A DNA stretch of 64,000 nt from Fagopyrum homotropicum (Eukaryota > Streptophyta > Magnoliopsida > Caryophyllales > Polygonaceae): NCBI GenBank assembly GCA_033239125.1, contig BSWB01000005.1, forward strand, positions 16,421,447-16,485,446, in the 5' to 3' direction. This document shows, piece after piece, positions 34,519 through 46,684 of this stretch; the stretch's first letter is position 1; each line of letters starts with the position of its first letter. Under the pieces are notes generated by a model, which did no database searches, was not told the origin of the DNA, and saw only the letters and a list, made by a program, of their open reading frames with translations. Made by a program: the position numbers and the translations under genes.

Positions 34519-37208
34519 TGTAACGCCTCGTTCTTTTGGATGCGTTCCGGTTTCTTTTTCGCCCTACTTTCGATTTGTTCGTAGCACGAGATTCTTTTTG
34601 TTATTATTTATAAATATATCTTCCAGGGTATTTTATTGTTTTGGTGTACGTATACGTATTTTCTGTATTTTTATTGTTTAGTCGGAAAAGTCGGAAATTC
34701 CCGATTCGGGGATCCGAAATATTTAATCGAGTTAGTTATTTTAAATCACTCCTCTTTGCTTATTTCCTTTTTTCCTTTTCTCCTATTTCGTTCTTTTCTT
34801 TCTATCTTCTTTTTTCTTCTTTATTTCTGCGTTGCGTGATACGCTCAGCAGAGGAGCAGACCGACTTCTGGATCTCCCCTCTCTTGACGTTGCTTCTCCT
34901 CACGCTTCTGCAAGGTCCGACTCCTCGATTCTGCGCCGTAGGTGACTCCTCGTTCTCCTCTCGTTTCTGCAGCTCCTGGACAACCACTGCACAAGGACCT
35001 CTTCCTTCTGTCTACCCTATCTCCCTCTTACTCACCCTTCACGCAGCCTTCTCCCATCTACCTTTCCCCCTCTCTGTTGCAGCCCTAGGAAGCGACTGAG
35101 AAGTCGCACCGCGCCGGAGGAGATGCTGAGCCACCAGGACCGTCGGAACAAAGGGCAGACGCGTCCACACCGCCGTCTCGAGCCAATCGGAGCATCAGAA
35201 GGCCGGAGAACGCCGCCACTGTGTGTCCCCTGCTCCTGTTTTCTTCTGGCGCGAGGTGGGGAGCGCTCTGCTGTCGAAATCCACCGGAGGACCGCCTGCA
35301 CCGCAGCCAGGAAAGAATCCTTTCCTCTTCCTCCGCTTGTTGAGCCGCCAGGGCCCTACTCCCATCCTGCGCCGCCGGCGTTTCTTTCTTCTTCCCCTCT
35401 ACAAACCTGCGTGTATCAAAAGTTGAAGAAAGGTTATTTTACAGTTTTATAATTTTGGCCCCTTTATTTTAGTATAATTACAAATGTGACCCAACTGCTT
35501 TGTAATTGCAGTTTTTACCCAGATTTTTGAAATGAAGCAATTATGCCCTACTGAGATATATATTTGCAAGTTTGGCCCCTATGTTTTGGAAATGTGCAGA
35601 TTTACCCTTGTGAATAAATTACAGATTTGGCCCAAAGTTATTTTTGCGAATTGGCCTAAGTTTCTTGAGTTCCATATTTATGGCCTGGAGATTTAATTGC
35701 GGATTTTAACCTATATTTATATAATTGTATAAATCCCCGGAAGTGTTTTTACGAGTTTTAATCTTGGTTTTGAAAGCGAGTTTTCCTTAGATTTATATAC
35801 GTTAAATCTTCCGTTCGCATACAAGCTAAATTTCCTTATCTTTGGGTTAGGTCCGGAAGCGGCCATTATAGACCAACGAATCCAATCTCGACGTCCATAG
35901 ATCATCTTCAACCTCGGATCATGTGTGAGTACCTTCTTCCTCGATCTAGTTATGTTTAGTGGTAGAATCATGTTAGGTTGGATCTAGCATAACTTAGGGC
36001 AAATGCCAAGTAGTGGCTTGGAACCTTTAGGTGAGTATTTGAGGTTTGATGTTCTATGTCATGTGGAGTGTTGATCTTGAGTTGTTATAAAGTTGTGAGC
36101 CTAGTGGTTTATGATGTGAGACTTGAGGTGGTATTTATAGGTCGGTTCAAATTGCGGAGTTTCGGATGAGAGTATCCTAGTACATGGGGCTATAGTTGTG
36201 ATCTCGTGAGTTTATGAGGGCTAGGAGAGTATCCTAGTTTATGGAAGTGTATGAGCTTGTAAGAGTATATAGTACTAGAAGTCTAAGGACTTCTAACTTG
36301 CGTGAGTGGTTGTTGATCATCGTGCCTTGTCTTGAACAGGCTTCAGTTATATTCTTTCGGAGAGTGTTATCGGTTTCGGTTAGCTTTGAGACGAGGTAAG
36401 TCCTCGGACTTACTTAGCCGCTTTTATGCCTTATTTGGATATATATGGTGGTGTGTGTTTACCGCTTTTAAGCATGAAAATGGATTAGGATTTACTTGAC
36501 CTTATTTATTGGCCCATCGTTACTACTATTATTATTATTATTATCGGGCGGTGACATCACCGCTCAGTTTCCCGAGGGAGACTGGGGGATCTCTGCGACC
36601 AGGCCATACACGGTATACGGGCGGGCTTCTTCATCACTCCCTCAGGGTATACGGGTTGGGCGCCGCCATACTCCTGTTGGTTACACGGGGACAGAGGCAA
36701 GAGTTATAAGACTCTCGTGTCACACTTGAACGAATGAATTAGATATGGAATAACATAAAAAGATAATAAGTAACGGATGTGTATGTTTATAATCATGTTG
36801 TGTGTTTGTGTTCCTATGTGTGTTTGTGCCATATTATTCTTATAATGCCTAGAATGTGAGCTAACGGTTTTATACCGATTGTTGTAGTTGATGTGCAGGA
36901 TAGGATGTGGCCGAGTGATCCGGAGGAGTGGGCAGCCGGGGTTCCGTACATCTTAGGTTGTTTTGGGTTTTGGAGTCTTTGTGTTGTTGTTATTGTATAT
37001 TATGTTGATGTTGTTGTAAGGACGGCTGAAGTCTTTTCTTTCTTTTATTTTCGGGTTTCATAACATTGCATTAAAATGTATTTCAGTTTTGGCCTTTATT
37101 TGTGCCTTGTTGCAAGATCCGGTGAAATTGTTGTCAGGCTAAGGGTCGGGACCCATTGTGAGGTCTCGCCCGTAGCATCCCGATATCCCGCGGATTTGGG
37201 GTGTTACA
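34519..37208 (+). repeat. 3' LTR of Gy-C (2690 bp)
   Basis: Almost the same as the 5' LTR. Differences seen include the first bases (TGTAACGC against TGTAACAC), fewer ATT repeats, and a 6-base deletion near 35817. Intron-like module 36396-36898. Confidence 0.93.
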
Positions 37209-37213
37209 GTTAG

Positions 37214-37378
37214 GGTAAGATGAAGGGAGAAGAGAGGCTGCAAGTGAGGTAGAGAGGCTGGCGTAAATCTGGTTCCACGTAAGGCAGCAAGGAGGGAGGT
37301 AGAGAGGCTGCAAGTGCAAGCATGCCTCTAACCCTAATGGGCCCGGATGGCATGTTTCTGACGAGCCCAGTTGGTATG
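37214..37378 (-). repeat. 5' LTR of Gy-A, piece 2
   Basis: 165 bp matching left-LTR positions about 10695-10859. It lies between Gy-C and Gy-D and ends in GTATG, the Gy-D target site. Confidence 0.9.
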
Positions 37379-39955
37379 TGTAACACCCCGAATCCGCGGG
37401 ACTCGGGATGCTACGGGTTGGGGCCTCACAATGGGTCCCGAACCTTAGCCTGACAACAATCTCACCGGACCTTTCCAACAAGGCACAAATTAAAGGCATA
37501 AAACTCAAAGTAGTTTGTAATGTATGCAAAGAAAGAAGGAAGGGATACAAGTTGGAAACTCAGCCGAGTCCTCAAAACGACATAAAAGTAAAGAAGTCCA
37601 AACGTGCAACAAGACATAATCCGACAACAAAGCAAAAACCCCAAAAACGTACCCGTCCTATAATGTACGGAGACCACTCGGATGTCCACTCCTCCACCTC
37701 ACTCGGCGGCATCCCTAACCTGCAAGTCGTCTACACAAAACGGTTTTAAACCGTTAGCTCACATTCTATGCATTATAAGAATAACATGGCACAAACACAC
37801 ACATGAGCACGCAAAGCACACAACATGATCATTTATTACATAGTATCTTTTTAGGTTATTCCATATCTAATTCATTGGTTTAAAGTGTGACACGAGAGTC
37901 TTATAACACTCGCCTCTGTCCCCGTGTAACCAACAGGAGTGTGGCGGCGCCCAACCCGTATACCCTGTGGGAGTGATGAAGAAGCCCGCCCGTATACCGT
38001 GTATGGCCTGGTCGCAGAGATCCCCCCAGTCTCCCTCGGGAAACTGAGCGGTGATGTCACCGCCCGATAATAATAATAGTAGTAACGATGGGCCAATAAA
38101 TAAGGTCAAGTAAATCCTAATCCATTTTCATGATTATAACAAAGGTAAAGCACACACCGCCATATATATCCAAATAAGGCATAAAAGCGGCTAAGTAAGT
38201 CCGAGGACTTACCTCGTTTCAAAGCTAGCTAAGAAAAACCGATATCACTTCCCGTAGGAAAATAACCAAAGCCTGTTCAAGACAAGGCACGATAATCAAT
38301 AACAAACCGATAAGCTAGAAGCATCGGGCTTATAGTCTCTCAAAACCTATATGAGGTCACACCCTAGCATCCTAAGTCCAACTCCTAATCTCAAAGATCG
38401 TCCTAAGATCGTACCAAACATAACTCGACAAAATCTCATAAACTATCCAACAACCATACACGGTTCAAGGCCACTACTTGGCATTTGCCCTAAGTTATGC
38501 TTGATCCAACCTAGCATGATTTTTACCACTTAAACATAACTAAATCGAGGAAGAAGGTACTCACACACAATCCAAGGGTGTATATGATCTAAGGACGTCG
38601 AGATTGGATTCGTTGGTCTATAACGGCCGCTTCCGGACCTAAAACCAAAGTTAAGGAAATTTAGCTTATATGCTAAATTTGATTTTAAAATAAGTATATA
38701 TATATATATATAACTCAAGGTAAAACTCGTTTTCCAAAGTCCAACGTTAAAAACCCAACAATATTTCTTCCGGGGCAAAAACATAACAAGAATTAAGAAC
38801 TTGATTGTAAACCGTAATTAAAACTTCGAGCCATAAATCAAAATTAGCCACCAAGGGCATCATTGATAATTTGCTAAAGAGTTCGGTCAAAACTGCAATA
38901 AAACTATGGCTAAAATATTTAACAACATTCTGTAGGGACATAATAGTTTATTTCCAAAAGTCTAGGTTCACCACTGCAATTATCCAGAAAAATAGGGCAT
39001 CAAGTGTAATAACAGCAAAAAGAGGGCCAAAATCGGAATAATCCAAAGATCCTCTTCTTCAACCTAATTGAACGCGATGGAAGAAATTCAGGGAAGGGGA
39101 TTCTGGTGGCTGCGCCGGCGGAGGAAGGGACTAAGGCCGGCGTCGGTGCAGGCGGGCGGCTCCACTGGTGGCGTCTTCGGCAGCAGAGTGGGGAGGAGGT
39201 GGCTCCAAATTCCGGCGGTTGCTACACATAATTAGGGGAAACAAGGTGTTACACAGAGGAGCGAAGAAAGAAAAAAAAAGGAAAGGGAGATGACGGCGAC
39301 TCACTACGCCGGCAACACAGGTGACTTAGGGCGGAGGCGAGGCAGCTACTTCTCGCCCGGCGGACCTCCTGGTGGCGTTGCACTGCCAATTGCTGCCCAG
39401 AAGGATAAGAGAGGGAGAAGGGTGAATCGAGAGATTTTTGGTACGAGATGGTGACAGGAGTGGGAGAGATCGATGAGGGCAGTGAGGGTGAATGAGGGAG
39501 GGTGAGCTGTTGGGGTAGTCATCACAGGGAGGCGGGTTCGAGAGGTCCGACGCAGGCTAGGGTAGGCTGCAGGCTAGGGCCAGAGGTCGAGGCGCTGGTT
39601 GTGGCGTGAAGCGAGGGGTCGCTTTTGGCCTTCCTCTGCTGAAGCGCCACACGACAGAAGCAGCCCAGGAAGAAAGAAAAAAAGAAATAAAAGAGAGAAA
39701 AGGAGGGGTTTAAAAAAAAATCAACTCGATTAATATTTGGAACTGGATTTTCCGGATCGGTAAATCTCGATTTCCGACAAAATTAAATTAATTAAATACG
39801 GGAATACATACATGTATCCCCAAAATAATATGATACCCGGAAAACTTATTTTTAAATCAATAAAAATATACTTTAAATAAGAACTCGAACTCTAACCAAT
39901 CGATGGAAGGGAGAAAAGCAAAGTCGGAACACACCCGAACAAACGGGGCATTACA
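37379..39955 (-). repeat. 3' LTR of Gy-D (2577 bp)
   Basis: Plus-strand ends are TGTAACACCCCG and GGGGCATTACA. GC-rich block about 39090-39670; intron-like module 37720-38212; short (TA)n near 38695. Confidence 0.93.
37720..38212 (-). promoter_or_regulatory. Intron-like module, Gy-D left LTR
   Basis: Minus strand: donor AAACGAG|GTAAGTCC, branch-like GCTAACGG, acceptor GACTTGCAG|GTTAGGG; donor stem GTAAGTC-CTCG-GACTTAC. The right LTR has it at 44264-44756. Confidence 0.5.
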
Positions 39956-41442
39956 TCAGGTCCTCCTAAAGAAAAGTTTCGTCCCGAAACTTGCTAAACC
40001 CGGAACTCTGAAACAAACGTGTCTCGATAACCTCTCGGAACCCCTTAACCTGATAATTATGGCCTTCTATACCAAAGTCTACTTGCATAAACAGATCTAG
40101 ACTCGCAAGATATACACATATGGATCACACATAACATGTCATGTCGCAAAACAAATAATCAAAACCAAGGAAAGATCTCGGGACTAACCCGACGGTCCTA
40201 TAGATGTCGCTAAACCTTCGTAAAACTCGACTAAAGATACTATCCTACGTCTACCAGTTAGCCTCATCGGCTCCTAGTCTCGACTAGATCATCACAACAG
40301 GCTACATGTCTCGAGTCATGTATGTACTCTCTCAATGGATACACATGAAACACCGGGTGAACACCCTCGGCTCTTGGTTGTGACACCCACTTGTAAGTCA
40401 CTTCTCCAACTCGCGTTAAGATTTCAAAAAGGTTCGATATATCGGAAGCTTAACTTCTTCTCGGGTCTTTTCAATACAACATTTCCATTATGTTTCTTCT
40501 TTGTTTGCCTCTAACAAAGAAGATCGAAATTCCAGCTCACACCGTTGGCTTTGGTTCCTGTCAAACCAAACTTTGATGTTACGTTTCCTAAATTCTTGTT
40601 ACAAGTTCTAAGTGATGAAGGAAGTACTTTTCATCACACCACTTCTACTATCGAGACACGTATGCTATTATATTTACATCGTTCCTCAATACTCGATCTA
40701 GGCCTTGTCTTGAAGGATCACTTGTACACTTCAAACCCATCATTCCTCCAAGCAAATCAAAACAGTTGTACCAATAAATCTCCTCTTTAACTCTCAAAAC
40801 TCTATTATCAAACGGTGACAATCAAAACCTAACTTAATCTTAGAAGGAACTTCGACCCTTGAAGTTGTTCGAGTAGATCTCCCATTCGTTGTAAGAGATA
40901 TTGGTCCTTCATTTTCCTCTTGCTCAACTTATAGAAATCAATGTATAAACGGAGATAACCGTCTCTCCTTCCACGCTAGTGTTCTTCATAACAACTTCAA
41001 ATCAAGAGTTGAAGATAACATTCAGAGTTCTCCATAGCATTTCACTAATTCTAATGAACTCTTTTTCAATAAGTTCTTACAATTGCTCCTTCTCTTGCTT
41101 CTCCAACTCATGACTCTTTATAAGTGTCATTTCATACGGCGTCTTAGATATCGGAATTGGGTCGAGCTTAACCTTAGTGGTTCTGGTGTATTGGAACTCC
41201 GGGGTATCTCGGATTTCGTCTTTTCTTTTCCCGTCCTACAACGTAGTAATCAACACAACCTTGCATTTACACTTGACAGGTGGTCATGATACCAAAGATC
41301 TACCCCGCCTCTAAGGAATGGTGATAAGGAAAATCTTCTAAGCTAAATCCCATCACATTGGGGGAGTTCTTCGTATTCTTCATATGCTTGTATCATTCCT
41401 TTAAGTAGGTGAAGTATCAATCCGACCATAAGGGTTCAAATC
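39956..41442 (-). pseudogene. Gy-D pol remains, decayed
   Basis: Next to the LTR are the polypurine tract and the palindrome 39974-39992. Chromodomain-tail relic near 40250-40300. RT-start relic near 41060-41170, where the minus strand reads PISKTPYEMTLI-like text, equivalent to Gy-B PISKAPYRMAPI. Positions about 40950-41060 carry the same altered sequence as Gy-1 and Gy-C instead of the normal RT motif between them. No open frame of note. Confidence 0.8.
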
Positions 41443-43494
41443 TTAATCTTTCATATACCCCCCGGATATCTCAAGTCGACATCCAGCTTCACAACTTCGG
41501 CCTTCCCCACTCTTGTTGGTCACCGTGTGCATCTCCTGGTATTCCACGAATATTCCTATAACGGTTCCAACATACCATACTCCCTCCTTATGTATTCTTC
41601 CTTGTGCGACAACAATAGAAGCCTCAGGTCTCGTTCCCGTGGAGATCGTTACGGTCCTCCGTCTAACGTCCAAAGCAGCTTGATGGCGGTCCTTCTCATC
41701 TATCCCTAAGATGACTTCTTCATGCACTAGGTGCATGACATAGAAGTTGGCTACCCCAGTACGGTTTTCCCAACGAATGGGACAACCGGGTACCTTTCGG
41801 ATACCCCTAACCTTACCCTTCTATCGGGTAGCCCTCTGAAGAAGGGTCTCCCCTCTATTGTAAATAAGGACAACCTAGCTATAAAATCATCGAAATAAAG
41901 AAGTACGTAGCACAAATATCATATAATACCCTGAAAGGGAAGTCATTAGTCCGAATATTACCTGTAGCGTCCGGCGCTGCTGGATCAACGGCGCTCCTCA
42001 ACTCAAAAACCCTGGCCTGAGTGCCTCCCGACTCCTGGGTGCCTCCACCACGGCCTCTACCTCGGCCCTGTCCATGGGGTGATCCCTGTGTATGAGACTG
42101 ACTCTGACCTCTCTGCTGAAAACTCTGAGCCGGAAACTGAGGTGGCCTCTGTCCTCTACCTGCCCCGCTAGCAGGTGAAGACCCCTGCTGTGACGGTGCC
42201 CCACCCCATCTGCAAAAAGCTGCCCTATGGCCCGTCTGACCACAAGAGAAGCATGTCACTAGAGGCTTCCTGCAATCGGGCCTAAGATGATCATCTCCTC
42301 CGCAGTTGAAACACTGCCTCCCTCTGCCTGGCGCCTGAGTAGCAGGCGGATGTCCTGTACGTCCCTGAGACGGACCACGGCCCTGCCCTGAGGCTCCTGC
42401 CCCCAAACCAGTGGGTCCAGTCCTCTGACGCTTGTCCGGTCCTACGGATTGCGCCCCTCTCCTAGCTCCCAGTCTGTCTCTCTCATATGCCGAGGCTCGG
42501 TCCTGGTACTCGGCCAAAGACTCACAACGGAATCCTGCAAGGTATGCCCGAGTAGACTCCCTCAATCTCCTAGAAAGAGATAAACATGTTGGTCCGCCGG
42601 AGGTGCGGCGGGCCCCAGCAAAGCCAACTCCGCTCTGAAACGTCGGATCGCATCGATAACTGGGACGTCCTCAAACCCAGCCTCTAAGAAATCATGGACT
42701 CGGTCTCTCCCCAATGAATCTGGGCAGAAAGTCTCTCTAACAAGTCTCAGCAACTGGTCCATCCTAGTCACACCTCCTCGTACCGACCTCCACCAGTAGT
42801 GGGCCTGCTCTCTAAACAATGTCTGGACCACCTCTACCTGCCTCTCCTCTAGGCAACGGATCGCCTCAAGTGCTGTCTCCACATGTCCGATCCAATGCTC
42901 GACCTCTAACCCTACCTTCCCGTCAAAGTGAGGTACGTGCTGCTGGTTGAAAGCCTTCAACCAAGAATCAGGTCCAGGAGACCTCAGCCCGTCTCCAGCC
43001 CTAACAATCTCTACAACCGGTGCGGGTATAACTACTGCTGGTGTAACAATCTCGGGTACGACCCTAGTCTGTGTAACCCTCTGTGAGACCTCAACCGATC
43101 TCGCGGGTGCAGGTGCAGGTGCAGGTGTAGGTACCGGCACCGGTGGTGCTGGAGGTGGTGCTCCAGTCCTATACGCCTCCTCGACTCGACGTACATAATC
43201 CTCGAACACGGTAGCCCAAATCGATGCTCCACCGGTCCTAGCAGAAGAGGAACTACGCGCTCCAGACCTCACAAGTGTCCCTTCCCTTCCCTCGGGGATG
43301 ACACTCTCTGCTACGTCCTCTATAGGAATCTCAACTACTGGCGGATCCACAGCGGGTGGGTCTGCAATGGGGATACGTCCCCGACCTCTCGTACCTGGAG
43401 GTCTCCCTACTCGCCCTCGTCTCGGGACGGTAGGAGGAAGTGGTGCTCTACCCCGGACGGGTCCTACATAAGCGGTCGCTCTCGTACGTGCCAT
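41443..43494 (-). pseudogene. Gy-D gag and protease remains, frameshifted
   Basis: ATG at 43494 starts MARTRATAY, a Gly/Arg-rich N-terminus. The 310-codon first frame covers the gag domain (WLKAFNQQH, HWIGHVETALEAI, HYWWRSVRGG) and stops at 42562 after YLFLGD. Comparison with Gy-B (YLFSRRLRES) shows that one base is missing there. The second frame (42565-41879) continues with two CCHC knuckles, CFNCGGDDHLRPDC and CFSCGQTGHRAAFC, and runs into the protease, where DTGA has become DICA, so the catalytic Asp-Thr-Gly is lost. A further protease piece (VILGID, RRRTVTI) lies at 41443-41736. Gag would be cut short but most of the structural domain is in the first frame. Confidence 0.87.
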
Positions 43495-43906
43495 CTGGTA
43501 TCGTTCGCGTTTATTTAGGAGTAATTAATTTGATGTGTATGTCGTACTTATAGTATTATATGACGAAGACTTATTAAAGCATGATAAGTAAGAAGCCAAA
43601 ATCCATGGTACAAACAAGGCATAAAAGCCCAAACATCCTAAGGTCACATGTATATCTAAGTACATACAAGTCCAAGAAACATCCTAAGGCCATATATATA
43701 TATAGAGCTATGCAACTATGAGTATACATCAAGTCCAGAAATCTACGTCGCCGAGGTTTGCGTGAGGAGTGGAGGTCCCGTACATTCTAACCCAATCCCG
43801 ACTCATGCATATGAATTTTGAAAACGAAAAGTCAGAACCCGCGGGGTTCTGTTTATTCCTCATTCGGCCTTTAGAAGGTTGCGAGTGCCATTGTTGTCAA
43901 CCTAGG

Positions 43907-43918
43907 GCTCTGATACCA
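43907..43918 (-). promoter_or_regulatory. Primer binding site of Gy-D
   Basis: TGGTATCAGAGC on the minus strand, 4 nt from the 5' LTR; initiator tRNA-Met type. Confidence 0.88.
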
Positions 43919-43922
43919 CTTT

Positions 43923-46498
43923 TGTAACACCCCGAATCCGCGGGACTCGGGATGCTACGGGTTGGGGCCTCACAATGGGTCCCGACCCTTAGCCTGACAA
44001 CAATCTCACCGGACCTTTCCAACAAGGCACAAATTAAAGGCATAAAACTCAAAGTAGTTTGTAATGTATGCAAAGAAAGAAGGAAGGGATACAAGTTGGA
44101 AACTCAGCCGAGTCCTCAAAACGACATAAAAGTAAAGAAGTCCAAACGTGCAACAAGACATAATCCGACAACAAAGGAAAAACCCCAAAAACGTCCCCGT
44201 CCTATAATGTACGGAGACCACTCGGCTGTCCACTCCTCCACCTCACTCGGCGGCATCCCTAACCTGCAAGTCGTCTACACAAAACGGTTTTAAACTGTTA
44301 GCTCACATTCTATGCATTATAAGAATAACATGGCACAAACACACACATGAGCACGCAAAGCACACAACATGATCATTTATTACATAGTATCTTTTTAGGT
44401 TATTCCATATCTAATTCATTGGTTTAAAGTGTGACACGAGAGTCTTATAACTCTCGCCTCTGTCCCCGTGTAACCAACAGGAGTGTGGCGGTGCCCAACC
44501 CGTATACCCTGTGGGATTGATGAAGAAGCCCGCCCGTATACCGTGTATGGCCTGGTCGCAGAGATCCCCCCAGTCTCCCTCGGGAAACTGAGCGGTGATG
44601 TCACCGCCCGATAATAATAATAGTAGTAACGATGGGCCAATAAATAAGGTCAAGTAAATCCTAATCCATTTTCATGATTATAACAAAGGTAAAGCACACA
44701 CCACCATATATATCCAAATAAGGCATAAAAGCGGCTAAGTAAGTCCGAGGACTTACCTCGTTTCAAAGCTAGCTAAGAAAAACCGATCTCACTTCCTCTA
44801 GGAAAATAACCAAAGCCTGTTCAAGACAAGGCACGATAATCAATAACAAACCGATAAGCTAGAAGCATCGGGCTTATAGTCTCTCAAAACCTATATGAGG
44901 TCACACCCTAGCATCCTAAGTCCAACTCCTAATCTCAAAGATCGTCCAAAGATCGTACCAAACATAACTCGACAAAATCTCATAAACTATCCAACAACCA
45001 TACACGGTTCAAGGCCACTACTTGGCATTTGCCCTAAGTTATGCTAGATCCAACCTAGCATGATTCTACCACTTAAACATAACTAAATCGAGGAAGAAGG
45101 TACTCACACACAATCCAAGGGTGTATATGATCTAAGGACGTCGAGATTGGATTCGTTGGTCTATAACGGCCGCTTCCGGACCTAAAACCAAAGTTAAAGA
45201 AATTTAGCTTATATGCTAAATTTGATTTTAAAATAAGTATATATATATATATATAACTCAAGGTAAAACTCGTTTTCCAAAGTCCAACGTTAAAAACCCA
45301 ACAATATTTCTTCCGGGGCAAAAACATAACAAGAATTAAGAACTTGATTGTATACCGTAATTAAAACTTCGAGCCATAAATCAAAATTAGCCACCAAGGG
45401 CATCATCGATAATTTGCTAAAGAGTTCGGTCAAAACTGCAATAAAACTATGGCTAAAATATTTAACAACATTCTGTAGGGGCGTAATAGTTTATTTCCAA
45501 AAGTCTAGGTTCACCACTGCAATTATCCAGAAAAATAGGGCATCAAGTGTAATAACAGCAAAAAGAGGGCCAAAATCGGAATAATCCAAAGATCCTCTTC
45601 TTCAACCTAATTGAACGCGATGGAAGAAATTCAGGGAAGGGGATTCTGGTGGCTACGCCGGCGGAGGAAGGGACTAAGGCCGGCGTCGGTGCAGGCGGGC
45701 GGCTCCACTAGTGGCGTCTTCGGCAGCAGAGCGGGGAGGAGGTGGCTCCAAATTCCGGCGGTTGCTACACATAATTAGGGGAAACAAGGTGTTACACAGA
45801 GGAGCGAAGAAAGAAAAAAAAAGGAAAGGTAGATGACGGCGACTCACTACGCCGGCAACACAGGTGACTTAGGGCGGAGGCGAGGCAGCTACTGCTCGCC
45901 CGGCGGACCTCCTGGTGGCGTTGCACTGCCAATTGCTGCCCAGAAGGATAAGAGAGGGAAAAGGGTGAATCGAGAGATTTTTGGTACGAGATGGTGACAG
46001 GAGTGGGAGAGATCGATGAGGGCAGTGAGGGTGAATGAGGGAGGGTGAGCTGTTGGGGTAGTCATCACAGGGAGGCGGGTTCGAGAGGTCCGACGCAGGC
46101 TAGGGTAGGCTGCAGGCTAGGGCCGGAGGTCGAGGCGCTGGCTGTGGCGTGAAGCGAGGGGTCGCTTTTGGCCTTCCTCTGCTGAAGCGCCACACGACAG
46201 AAGCAGCCCAGGAAGAAAGAAAAAAAGAAATAAAAGAGAGAAAAGGAGGGGTTTAAAAAAAAATCAACTCGATTAACATTTGGAACTGGATTTTCCGGAT
46301 CGGTATATCTCAATTTCCGACAAAATTAAATTAATTAAATACGGGAATACATACATGTATCCCCAAAATAATATGATACCCGGAAAACTTATTTTTAAAT
46401 CAATAAAAATATACTTTAAATAAGAACTCGAACTCTAACCAATCGATGGAAGGGAGAAAAGCAAAGTCGGAACACACCCGAACAAACGGGGCATTACA
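43923..46498 (-). repeat. 5' LTR of Gy-D (2576 bp)
   Basis: Same as the left LTR with few substitutions; GC-rich block about 45620-46210, intron-like module 44264-44756. Confidence 0.93.
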
Positions 46499-46503
46499 GT
46501 ATG

Positions 46504-46684
46504 TCTTGACGGGCCCGTATGGTATGGTTCTCATGGGGTGAAATTACCCATATAAAATAACAGAATGTAAAGGAAGTCATGAAATCAAAATCCCATAAAA
46601 CGTTAAGGCCACAAAGAAAAAGTCCGAGCCGGTCGAAGTCCGGTTAAATTCCGAAATAATCGGGATAAAATATTCCGGTTATAA
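46504..46684 (-). repeat. 5' LTR of Gy-A, piece 3
   Basis: Matches left-LTR positions about 10861-11040. It ends in TATAA, the target duplication of solo LTR F. The last two bases of the Gy-A LTR (CA) are at 49694-49695. Confidence 0.9.

Larger units (their letters stand above)
28206..37208 (+). mobile_element. Gy-C: non-autonomous gypsy element with matching LTRs
   Basis: 9003 bp, plus strand, TSD GTTAG (28201-28205 / 37209-37213). 5' LTR 28206-30906, internal 30907-34518 (3.6 kb), 3' LTR 34519-37208. The LTRs are nearly identical by eye while the internal region has no intact gene. It sits inside the right LTR of Gy-A. Confidence 0.94.
37379..46498 (-). mobile_element. Gy-D: gag-bearing, pol-decayed gypsy element
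   Basis: 9120 bp, minus strand, TSD GTATG (37374-37378 / 46499-46503). 3' LTR 37379-39955, internal 39956-43922 (4.0 kb), 5' LTR 43923-46498. The LTR pair is nearly identical. Gag and zinc knuckles are recognisable; everything after the protease is decayed. Confidence 0.94.

Noticed and set aside
42947..43198. Plus-strand ORF across the Gy-D gag
   Set aside because: Shadow of the minus-strand gag, caused by its Pro/Ala/Gly-rich codons.
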